Assembly (NCBI GenBank): GCA_030616365.1
Contig: JAUWXM010000030.1
Span: 1-12,268, forward strand
DNA: 12,268 nt
Direction: 5' to 3'
Source: a bacterium
GTDB taxonomy: Bacteria; UBP18; UBA7526
Notes under the pieces: generated by a model
Databases searched by the model: none
Seen by the model: only the letters and a program-made list of their open reading frames with translations
Told to the model about the DNA's origin: nothing
Made by a program: the position numbers and the translations under genes
In this document: positions 6,101-11,714 of the stretch, one piece after another
How the letters are laid out: each line of letters opens with the position of its first letter
Numbering within the stretch: the stretch's first letter is position 1

Positions 6101-9100
6101 CCCGAATAGTCGACCCTCTTGCCCAGGAGGTTCTGCCGGAACCTCCCCTGCTTCCCCCTGAGCATATTGGATAGAGACTTCAAGGGCCTTCCCCCAGCAC
6201 CCTTAACCACCCTTCCCCTTCGCCCATTATCGAATAGAGCATCCAGTGCTTCCTGGAGCATCCTTTTTTCATTCCTTACGATGACCTCTGGGGCACGAAG
6301 CTTCAGGAGTTTCTTCAATCTATTATTCCTATTGATCACCCGGCGGTAGAGGTCGTTTAGGTCGCTGGTGGCGAACCTTCCTCCATCTAAGGGAACCAAA
6401 GGCCTCAGGTCAGGAGGGGTGACGGGAAGGACTTCCAGGATCAGCCACTCCGGCCTATTCCCAGAGGTGAGGAAGGACTCCACCATCTTCAGTCTCTTGG
6501 CGAGCTTTATTCGCTTCTGGGCCGAGGTAGTCCTTCTCATGTTATTCTTAATCTCCTTCGCCAAAGTAGCTAAGTCTACCTCCTCCAATAGTTTCCTGAT
6601 GGCCTCTCCTCCCATCCCGGCCTTAAAGGAGGTACCATACTTCTTCCTATAATACTGATATTCCTCTTCAGTCAAGAGCTTCTTCTTGGCCAGCTTGGTC
6701 ATACCGGGATCGGTGATGATGTACTCTTCGAAGTAGAGAACCTTCTCTAACTGTCGCTGGGATAGCCCTAAAAGGGCTCCCATTCTACTGGGTATTCCCT
6801 TGAAGTACCAGATGTGGGATAGGGAGGTAGCAAGTTCGATGTGGCCCATCCTAACCCGGCGCACAGAAGATTTGGTAACCTCTACCCCGCAACGATCACA
6901 GACTATCCCCTCATGCTTCATCCTCTTGTACTTTCCGCAGTAGCACTCGTAATCCTTGGTGGGGCCGAAGATGCGTTCACAGAATAGGCCCTCTCTTTCT
7001 GATCTGAAGGTACGATAATTTATGGTCTCTGGCTTCTTAACCTCCCCATGGCTCCAGGATCGGATAACCTCTGGTGAGGTGAGTCTTATCCTTATAGCAT
7101 CATAAGTAATGGGAGCCCCTTCTTTTATAAGGTCTCCTCTTCTTTTTTTCCTTTCGAGCTCAACATCTAAGCACAGTCCCATGAGTTCCTTGATCAGGAC
7201 GTTAAAGGACTCGGGGAGAGTAGGGGGAAGGGCATCCTCTCCCTTAACAATGGCCTCATATATCTTGGTTCTCCCAGCGATGTCATCGCTCTTTACCGTG
7301 AGCATCTCCTGCAGGATATAGGCCGCCCCATAGGCCTCCAGGGCCCAGACCTCCATCTCCCCAAAACGTTGTCCTCCAAACTGGGCCTTGCCGCCTAAAG
7401 GCTGCTGGGTGACCAGAGAGTAGGGGCCTATGGCTCGGGCATGGATCTTATCCGCTACCAGGTGAGCGAGTTTCATCATATAGATATAGCCTACCGTAAC
7501 CTCTTGATCGAAGGGTTCACCTGTCCTTCCATCATATAATATAGTCTTCCCATTCTCAGGAAGCCCGGCCTTCTTCAAGAGCCTTTTAATCTCCCCCTCT
7601 CTTGCGCCATCAAAGACCGGTGAGACGATCTTCATCCCTAAGGCCCGGGCAGCCCAGCCCAGGTGGGTCTCCAGTATCTGACCTACATTCATCCTGGAGG
7701 GGACCCCCAAGGGGTTTAAGAGTATCTCCACCGGGGTGCCATCCGCTAAATAGGGCATATCCTCTGCAGGTAGGATCTTGGCAATTACCCCTTTATTCCC
7801 GTGCCTTCCTGCGATCTTATCTCCCACAGAGAACTTCCTCTTCTTGGCTACGAAGACCTTGACCATCTTCAAGATTCCACTGGAAAGCTCATCACCCTTC
7901 TTGGCCCTTTCCAGGTCCCGCTCTCTTCTTCTCCGAATAGCCCCTGCTTCTCTCTTCAGGATCTCTTCTATCCTCTCAATCTCTCCTTTTCTCTTCAGTC
8001 TCTTAATCTTTCTCTTTGCCCTATCAGAAAGTCTTTTTATCTCTCTCTCCGCCTCTTTCTTTATTCCCTCTAACTCTTCTAATAGAGCCTCCCTCTCCTT
8101 CTTAGTCTTGGGCCTCTTTTTCTTAGAGAAGACCTTGACGTCGACCACTATCCCCTCATCCCCGGGAGGAAAGCGCAAGGAGGCATCCCTCACCTCTTCT
8201 GCCTTCTCCCCAAATATGGCCCGCAAAAGCTTCTCCTCTGCGGAGAGCTCGGTCTCCCCTTTGGGGGTGACCTTGCCGATCAAGATATCCCCTGGTTTGA
8301 CCGTAGCCCCGATGCGCACAATCCCCTCATCATCCAGATTGGCCAGGGCCTCCTCTGCCACATTGGGGATGTCTCTGGTGATTTCCTCCTTTCCTAGTTT
8401 GGTATCCCGGGCTAAGAGCTCGTACTTCTCGATGTGTAGGGAGGTGAATTTATCATCCTTCACCACCCGTTCACTTATCAGGATGGCGTCCTCAAAGTTA
8501 TACCCCTCCCAGGGCATGAAGGCTACTAAGACATTTCTTCCCAGGGCGAGCTCCCCCCTATCTACTGCCGGACCATCAGCGATGATCTCTCCCCTCTTCA
8601 CCCTCTGGCCCTTCTTTACTATTGGTTTCTGATGGATGCAGGTATCCTGATTGGACCTGACGAACTTATCCAGGAAGTAAGTATCGTGGGGCTCGAGGAT
8701 GAAAGAGGGCTCCACCCCAGAGGGGCCTCTGCCCCGGAGGGGCTCTTCTATCCGGATGATAATCTTATCTGCGTCCACCTCTTCCACTACTCCATCCTTC
8801 TTAGCCAGGACGACCGCCCCGGAGTCATGGGCTACCTTCTCTTCTATCCCGGTTCCCACTAGGGGGGCTTCAGGAACCAGGAGGGGGACCGCCTGGCGCT
8901 GCATATTGGAACCCATAAGCGCCCGATTGGCATCATCGTGTTCTAAGAAAGGGACCAGAGCCGCAGAGACCGAGACCAGCTGTTTGGGTGAGATGTCCAT
9001 ATAATCGATCTTACCCGGGGTGAGCTTGGGGAAATCGCCTCTATGCCTTGCCGAGACCCTCTCCTCTAAGAAATGGCCCTTATTATCGAGTCGGGCATTT

Positions 9101-10971
9101 GCCTGAGCGATGATATATTCATCCTCCTTATCTGCAGAGAGGTACTCGATCCTCTCGGTCACCCTTCCCTTCTCCACCTTGCGATAGGGAGACTCAATGA
9201 GGCCGAACTCGTTCACCTTGGCATAGGTGGAGAGGGAGTTGATGAGGCCGATGTTTGGGCCCTCTGGGGTCTCTACGGGGCACATGCGGCCATAGTGGGT
9301 ATGGTGGACATCCCTCACCTCAAAGCCTGCTCTCTCCCGGGATAATCCTCCCGGACCTAAGGCGGAGAGTCTCCTCTTATGGGTGAGTTCTGCCAAGGGA
9401 TTCGTCTGGTCCATAAACTGAGAAAGCTGACTCCTACCAAAGAAATCCCTTATTGAGGCCACCAGGGGATTGGCATTTATTAGGTTGCGGGGCATGACGC
9501 TCGTCAGATCCGTAAGGGACATCCTCTCTTTTATTCTCCTCTCCATACGGAGTAGGCCAATCCTCACCTGGTTGCTCAAGAGCTCCCCCACACTCCTGGC
9601 CCTTCTATTCCCCAAGTGATCGATATCATCAACGGTGCCCTTACCATACCTCAAGTCAACTAAATATCTAATAACCCCGACAATATCCTCTTTAGTCAGA
9701 GCCTTCTCGCTCATGGGGACATTAAGCCCTAGCTTCTTATTGAGTTTATACCTTCCCACCTTGGCCAGATCATACCTTCTCTTATCGAAGAAGAGTCTCT
9801 CCAAAAGCCTCTTGGCCCCTTCTGCTGAGGGTGGTTCACCAGGACGGAGTCTTCTATAGACCTCTATCAAGGCCTCCCTCTCGGTAGTGGTGGAATCCTT
9901 CTCCAGGGTATTCTTAATGGCCAGGTTGGCCCTTACTTCATCGATAACCACGGCCCTCACCTTCTTTATCCCTGCTTTTGCCATCTTATCTAGGGAAGGG
10001 GGGGTGATCTCCTGGTTGGCCTCTAAGATAATTTCTCCCGTCTTCTCATCTATGACCTCCCTTGCCAAAATCTGGCCCAGAGCCTTGGGCAACTTGGCTT
10101 GCGGGGAAGTAACCTCAATCTCCTTTATTCCTGCCTGCTGGAACTTTTCCAAGAGAGGTTGGGTAATTTTCTCTCCAGCCAAAAGAACCTTCTCACCCGT
10201 CTGCCTATCCCTAATGGTTCTTATTGCCATCTTCCCCAGGGCACGGGAAAACCTGGGCTCTTTGACCCTCAGGATCTTGGGGGTTTCTTCTACCTTGATC
10301 TCTTTTATGGGGTAGAAAAGGGATAGTATCTCTTCATTCTTCTCATAGCCCAGGGTGCGCAGGAAGGTAGTGGCTAAGATCTTTCTCTTGCGATCTATGC
10401 GGACATAGACCAGGTCATTGACATCAAGTTCAAACTCCAGCCAACCTCCTCTGTAGGGAATGATGCGGCAGGAATAGAGGTGTTTGCCATTGGGGTGAAC
10501 AGAGAAAGTATAGGCCACCCCTGGGGAACGATGGAGCTGGCTCACTACCGCCCGCTGGGCACCATTGATGATGAACGTCCCTTGGGGGGTCATCAGGGGT
10601 ATCTCCCCAAGGTAGACCTCCTCCTCCTTGACCTCCCTTATGTGCCTCTTCCCAGTGCCCGGTTCCTCTTCCCTTATCACCAGCCTCAGGATTATCTTAA
10701 GGGAGAGGGCATAGGTCAGACCTCTATCTCGACACTCCTTTATACTATACTTCGGCTCCTCCAACCTATAACCCACAAATTCCAAGGAGCTTGTGCCCTT
10801 AGCGTCATCAATGGGGAAAACCTCCCTAAAGACGGCCTCCAGACCCTGAGGCTTGCGGGAGAAAGGACCCTTGCCTGGCTGTAAGAAATCCTCATAGGAT
10901 TTCTTCTGGATCTCGATGAGGTTCGGTATCTCCAAGACCTCTGGGATTTTAGCAAAGCTTACCTTTTTCAT
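3097..10971 (-). CDS. rpoBC: Fused RNA polymerase beta-beta' subunit (RpoB-RpoC), 2624 residues
   Basis: This is the catalytic core of RNA polymerase as one chain. Residues 1 to about 1272 are beta. They include BBM1-type repeats (248-288, 301-342), a wild-type rifampicin pocket (511-543; Asp521, His531 and Ser536 match E. coli 516, 526 and 531), a charged coiled coil (950-1028), GDKIAGRHGNKGV (1050-1062) and the conserved C-terminal anchor region (1191-1234). From about 1288 it is beta'. It has an N-terminal zinc site (Cys1343, 1345, 1358, 1361), catalytic NADFDGDQM (1731-1739; Asp1733, 1735, 1737), the bridge helix (about 2019-2053), a second zinc site (Cys2064, 2138, 2145, 2148), and trigger-loop helices (2172-2187, 2373-2391) split by an SI3-type insert. 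Both halves have normal lengths. No stop or ATG/GTG/TTG lies between residue 1265 and Met1351 in frame. The start at 10971 follows TAGGGGGT by 9 nt. The last roughly 17 residues are repeat-derived. Confidence 0.97.
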   Translation of the reverse strand: MKKVSFAKIPEVLEIPNLIEIQKKSYEDFLQPGKGPFSRKPQGLEAVFREVFPIDDAKGTSSLEFVGYRLEEPKYSIKECRDRGLTYALSLKIILRLVIREEEPGTGKRHIREVKEEEVYLGEIPLMTPQGTFIINGAQRAVVSQLHRSPGVAYTFSVHPNGKHLYSCRIIPYRGGWLEFELDVNDLVYVRIDRKRKILATTFLRTLGYEKNEEILSLFYPIKEIKVEETPKILRVKEPRFSRALGKMAIRTIRDRQTGEKVLLAGEKITQPLLEKFQQAGIKEIEVTSPQAKLPKALGQILAREVIDEKTGEIILEANQEITPPSLDKMAKAGIKKVRAVVIDEVRANLAIKNTLEKDSTTTEREALIEVYRRLRPGEPPSAEGAKRLLERLFFDKRRYDLAKVGRYKLNKKLGLNVPMSEKALTKEDIVGVIRYLVDLRYGKGTVDDIDHLGNRRARSVGELLSNQVRIGLLRMERRIKERMSLTDLTSVMPRNLINANPLVASIRDFFGRSQLSQFMDQTNPLAELTHKRRLSALGPGGLSRERAGFEVRDVHHTHYGRMCPVETPEGPNIGLINSLSTYAKVNEFGLIESPYRKVEKGRVTERIEYLSADKEDEYIIAQANARLDNKGHFLEERVSARHRGDFPKLTPGKIDYMDISPKQLVSVSAALVPFLEHDDANRALMGSNMQRQAVPLLVPEAPLVGTGIEEKVAHDSGAVVLAKKDGVVEEVDADKIIIRIEEPLRGRGPSGVEPSFILEPHDTYFLDKFVRSNQDTCIHQKPIVKKGQRVKRGEIIADGPAVDRGELALGRNVLVAFMPWEGYNFEDAILISERVVKDDKFTSLHIEKYELLARDTKLGKEEITRDIPNVAEEALANLDDEGIVRIGATVKPGDILIGKVTPKGETELSAEEKLLRAIFGEKAEEVRDASLRFPPGDEGIVVDVKVFSKKKRPKTKKEREALLEELEGIKKEAEREIKRLSDRAKRKIKRLKRKGEIERIEEILKREAGAIRRRRERDLERAKKGDELSSGILKMVKVFVAKKRKFSVGDKIAGRHGNKGVIAKILPAEDMPYLADGTPVEILLNPLGVPSRMNVGQILETHLGWAARALGMKIVSPVFDGAREGEIKRLLKKAGLPENGKTILYDGRTGEPFDQEVTVGYIYMMKLAHLVADKIHARAIGPYSLVTQQPLGGKAQFGGQRFGEMEVWALEAYGAAYILQEMLTVKSDDIAGRTKIYEAIVKGEDALPPTLPESFNVLIKELMGLCLDVELERKKRRGDLIKEGAPITYDAIRIRLTSPEVIRSWSHGEVKKPETINYRTFRSEREGLFCERIFGPTKDYECYCGKYKRMKHEGIVCDRCGVEVTKSSVRRVRMGHIELATSLSHIWYFKGIPSRMGALLGLSQRQLEKVLYFEEYIITDPGMTKLAKKKLLTEEEYQYYRKKYGTSFKAGMGGEAIRKLLEEVDLATLAKEIKNNMRRTTSAQKRIKLAKRLKMVESFLTSGNRPEWLILEVLPVTPPDLRPLVPLDGGRFATSDLNDLYRRVINRNNRLKKLLKLRAPEVIVRNEKRMLQEALDALFDNGRRGRVVKGAGGRPLKSLSNMLRGKQGRFRQNLLGKRVDYSGRSVIVIGPELKLHQCGLPKKMALELFEPFLIRRLKEKGYVTSIKGAKKLMAQETDEVWDILEKIISEHPVLLNRAPTLHRQGIQAFEPVLVEGDAIRIHPLVCVAFNADFDGDQMAVHLPLSSEAQLEARLLMLAPNNILSTAHGKPLVAPTQDMVLGLCYLTKELSGEKGEGKRFASCEEVLIAYDHGALSLHAKIKVKIGEEIVATTYGRVVFNQILPEELRFINKELAKKDITTLILSCFQRLGRYRTILLLDDLKELGFRFATKAGTSIGLVDMEVPKEKKELLEKAKKAVWKVEGEYRDGIITDGERHNKIIDIWTHTTDEVADRMIEGLRVPPKGRTKFNPILMMADSGARGSKEQVRQLAGMRGLMAKPSGEIIESPITANFREGLTVLEYFISAHGARKGLADTALKTADSGYLTRRLVDVAHEVIVTEEDCGTLNGITLGPILEGGEIVVTLSDRIIGRVAQEDITIPRLGDVIVRRNEEITEEKARIIEEAGIDEIRVRSVLTCEARYGVCQKCYGRNLSTRRLVDLGETVGVIAAQSIGEPGTQLTMRTFHIGGTASRVIAQSKILAKEEGRIEYRNLRIVVNKNKETVVLNRNGRISLLDKEEKEIQTQIVPYGAILKERKGKEVKKGALLVEWDPYTRPLLTEAEGRVIFSDVIKGVTMRAERDKSTGHIGRVIIDHRHTRLHPEIIIKDRIGKIVDRYTVLTGAHIIVNPGDWVTSGEILAKFPREITKTKDITGGLPRVAELFEARKPKEPAIITEIDGVVKFGESIRGMRRIIVEGETESREYFIPQGKHLRVYEGDRVMAGDRLMSGPVIPHDILSVKGDKELQDYLVSEIQEVYRLQGVEINDKHVEIIVRQMLKKVRIIDPGDTSFLPGEAIDRVIFRTENEKVLKKKKRPATAQPILLGITKASLTTESFISAASFQETTRVLTEAGASGKRDELRGLKENVIMGHLIPAGTGLSTYQELELLPAEASAQAGVKSKQSVG
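3125..3153. repeat. GC-rich palindrome inside the 3' end of rpoBC
   Basis: Two alternative stems overlap here. One is CCCGCC/GGCGGG (3125-3130 with 3145-3150). The other is longer, CTGCGCCGA pairing with TCGGC and GCAG across a 2-nt bulge (3130-3153). The segment encodes residues 2608-2616 (PAEASAQAG), beyond the conserved RpoC ending LIPAGTGLSTYQELELL. It looks like a small inserted palindromic element. Confidence 0.7.
3868..4401 (-). other. SI3-type insertion in the beta' trigger loop (part of rpoBC)
   Basis: Residues about 2191-2368 separate the two trigger-loop helices (ending RTFHIGG and resuming DITGGLPRVAELFEARKPKEP). The segment is about 178 residues, near the roughly 190 of E. coli SI3, and contains the same landmarks (VPYGAIL, WDPYTRP, a GDWV..GEILAKFPRE end). 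SI3 is a sandwich-barrel hybrid domain insertion characteristic of Gracilicutes-type polymerases. It is therefore phylogenetic evidence as well as a functional domain affecting pausing and catalysis. Confidence 0.85.
7111..7155 (-). other. Beta-beta' junction linker with A7 run
   Basis: Residues 1273-1287 join the end of beta (KELMGLCLDVEL) to the start of beta' (ITYDAIRIRLTSPE). The linker is short, basic and polar (ERKKRRGD and onward). Its DNA is purine rich: a run of seven A (7143-7149 on the complement), then AGAAGAGGAG-like sequence, and AAGGGG at 7116-7121. These look like remnants of an rpoB-rpoC intergenic ribosome-binding region. Assignment of the exact domain border is approximate. 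Confidence 0.8.
7888..8124 (-). other. Charged coiled-coil insertion in beta (part of rpoBC)
   Basis: Residues 950-1028 are dominated by Lys, Arg and Glu with a helical pattern, between VVDVKVFSK and the SSGILKMVKVFVAKKRKFSVGDK segment. E. coli beta has a larger helical insertion at the same place. The version here is shorter (about 80 residues) and very basic, with runs such as RRRRERD. It probably forms an exposed helical hairpin. Confidence 0.7.
8715..8743. repeat. Overlapping GC-rich palindromes in a variable loop of beta
   Basis: CAGAGG/CCTCTG (8718-8731) and GCCCC/GGGGC (8731-8743) lie end to end, and CCCC/GGGG (8715-8725) is a competing stem. They encode residues 743-752 (EPLRGRGPSG), just before FILEPHDTYFLDKFVRSNQDT, a place where beta subunits differ in length. 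This may be a small palindromic insertion kept in frame. Confidence 0.55.
9946..10230 (-). other. Two BBM1-type repeats in the beta lobe (part of rpoBC)
   Basis: Residues 248-288 and 301-342 are two copies of one module: a D-x-x-TGE turn, an A-x-x-x-IT stretch, then a helix ending A-GIK. A third related copy lies in beta' at about 2091-2133 (LGDVIVRRNEEIT..AGIDEIRVRS). Such a beta-beta' shared module is established in the family. Here all three copies sit in the same polypeptide because of the fusion. Confidence 0.7.
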
Positions 10972-10980
10972 TATGAATAA

Positions 10981-10985
10981 CCCCC
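10981..10985 (-). promoter_or_regulatory. Ribosome-binding site of rpoBC
   Basis: A GGGGG core within TAGGGGGT is 9 nt upstream of the ATG at 10971. It is G-rich rather than the ideal GGAGG. It supports the annotated start, which also gives the conserved RpoB N terminus (FAKIPEVLEIPNLIEIQKKSYEDFL region). Confidence 0.6.
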
Positions 10986-10988
10986 TAC

Positions 10989-11003
10989 CCCGATTTTATC
11001 GGG
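10989..11003 (-). promoter_or_regulatory. Hairpin just upstream of the rpoBC ribosome-binding site
   Basis: A perfect 6-bp inverted repeat, CCCGAT/ATCGGG, with a 3-nt loop ends 3 nt before the Shine-Dalgarno stretch. No T-run follows in the transcribed direction, so it is not an intrinsic terminator. E. coli has an attenuator and an RNase III site in the equivalent rplL-rpoB spacer; a role here in processing or translation control is only a possibility. Confidence 0.6.
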
Positions 11004-11095
11004 AAACTCCAAATTCTAAATCCCAAACTCTAAACAATAATTCCTAATTTCTAATGTCTAATTTCTAACAAAATGTCTAATGTCTAAATGTCTAA
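11000..11095. repeat. Degenerate heptamer array in the rplL-rpoBC spacer
   Basis: Read on the minus strand, the spacer is about a dozen 7-bp units. The first group has consensus TTAGANA; the second drifts to TTTRGRR-like units. A few irregular steps of 5, 6 and 8 bp interrupt the register. The final unit (TTTCCCG) runs into the CCCGAT hairpin. The array is A+T rich with no clear promoter hexamer pair, and it accounts for most of the 157-bp gap. Confidence 0.75.
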
Positions 11096-11128
11096 TTTTT
11101 GGATATTGGAAATTCTCTTTTACAGAAA

Positions 11129-11695
11129 TTATTTAAGTTCTACCTTGGCTCCCACCTCTTCCAGTTTTTTCTTTACTTCTTCTGCCTCCTCCTTTGGGAT
11201 CTCGGTCTTCACCGGCTTGGGAGCTCCGTCTACCAGGGCCTTGGCCTCCTTCAGGCCGAGGTCGGTCAGACTCCTCACCACCTTAATGACCTGTATCTTC
11301 TGAGGACCTATCTCCTTCAAGATGACATCGAAGGTGGTCTTCTCCTCTGCCGGAGGTGCCCCGGGGGCTGCTCCGGGAACCGCCATGGCCATCGGTGCCA
11401 CAGCACTAACTCCAAACTTCTCCTCTAGGACCTTGACAAGATCGGCCAGTTCTAAAACACTTAAGGACTCGATACCCTTTATGATCTCCTCTGCTTTCTT
11501 AGAAAGCTCCACCGTGACCTCAGGTTTAGGCTCTTTCTCTGCCTTCGGAGCTTCTGGCTTTGTCTCTTTCTCTGCTATCTCTTTTGGCTTTTCTTCCTTC
11601 CGGGCCAGAGGCGCCTCTCGGCCGGTGGCCTTCTTCTCTTCTTTGGGAGCTTCTTTAATTTCTGGTTCCTTTTTTCCCTCTTTCTTTTCTACCAT
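11129..11695 (-). CDS. rplL: 50S ribosomal protein L7/L12 (bL12) with N-terminal extension
   Basis: bL12 forms the mobile ribosomal stalk with L10 and recruits and activates translational GTPases such as EF-G. At 188 residues it is much longer than the usual 120-130. Residues 64-98 are the dimerisation/L10-binding domain (ending LEEKFGVSA), 99-119 an Ala/Pro-rich hinge, and 120-188 the C-terminal factor-binding domain with KVVRSLTDLGLKEAKALVDGAPKPVK. The first roughly 60 residues are extra: low complexity, about 16 Lys, 17 Glu and 8 Pro, with no hydrophobic segment. The start at 11695 is well supported by AAGGAGGT spaced 8 nt. An internal GTG at 11512 would give a standard-length protein. It lies 19 bp after rplJ and shares a transcript with it. 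Stop is TAA. Confidence 0.96.
   Translation of the reverse strand: MVEKKEGKKEPEIKEAPKEEKKATGREAPLARKEEKPKEIAEKETKPEAPKAEKEPKPEVTVELSKKAEEIIKGIESLSVLELADLVKVLEEKFGVSAVAPMAMAVPGAAPGAPPAEEKTTFDVILKEIGPQKIQVIKVVRSLTDLGLKEAKALVDGAPKPVKTEIPKEEAEEVKKKLEEVGAKVELK
11603..11623. repeat. Near-perfect palindrome within the rplL extension
   Basis: GGCCAGAGGC is followed directly by GCCTCTCGGCC, complementary except for one extra base; the core AGAGGCGCCTCT is a perfect 12-bp palindrome. It encodes residues 25-31 (GREAPLA), the only GC-rich, less Lys/Glu-rich stretch of the extension. With no loop it would be a poor RNA hairpin. Confidence 0.55.
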
Positions 11696-11703
11696 AATTA
11701 ACT

Positions 11704-11711
11704 ACCTCCTT
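11704..11711 (-). promoter_or_regulatory. Strong ribosome-binding site of rplL
   Basis: AAGGAGGT is a full anti-Shine-Dalgarno match, 8 nt before the ATG at 11695, in the 19-bp rplJ-rplL gap. It is the best ribosome-binding site in the window, as expected for a protein made in several copies per ribosome. It is also the main evidence that the long N-terminal extension is translated. Confidence 0.85.
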
Positions 11712-11714
11712 CTT

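Noticed and set aside
7100..7160. The fusion as an assembly or homopolymer error
   Set aside because: Changing the A7 run by one base would stop beta soon after, but the beta' frame would still have no ATG/GTG/TTG start before its zinc-site methionine. An in-frame fusion is therefore the simplest reading; an AUU start remains the only alternative I can see.
7778..8632. 284-codon plus-strand open frame opposite rpoBC
   Set aside because: It lies entirely antisense to well-conserved beta sequence, its product is a Ser/Leu-rich low-information peptide, and it has no convincing ribosome-binding site. The same applies to the other plus-strand frames (for example 4628-5356, 3613-4110, 5645-6109).
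11000..11100. Internal promoter upstream of rpoBC
   Set aside because: The A+T-rich heptamers give chance resemblances (a TAAAAT-like box in the hairpin, a TTGGGA-like box about 19 bp upstream), but the match and spacing are poor and the sequence is repeat-driven.
11129..11695. rplL extension as a separate small gene fused by frameshift
   Set aside because: The extension reads continuously from a strong ribosome-binding site into bL12, and its composition does not match any domain I recognise.
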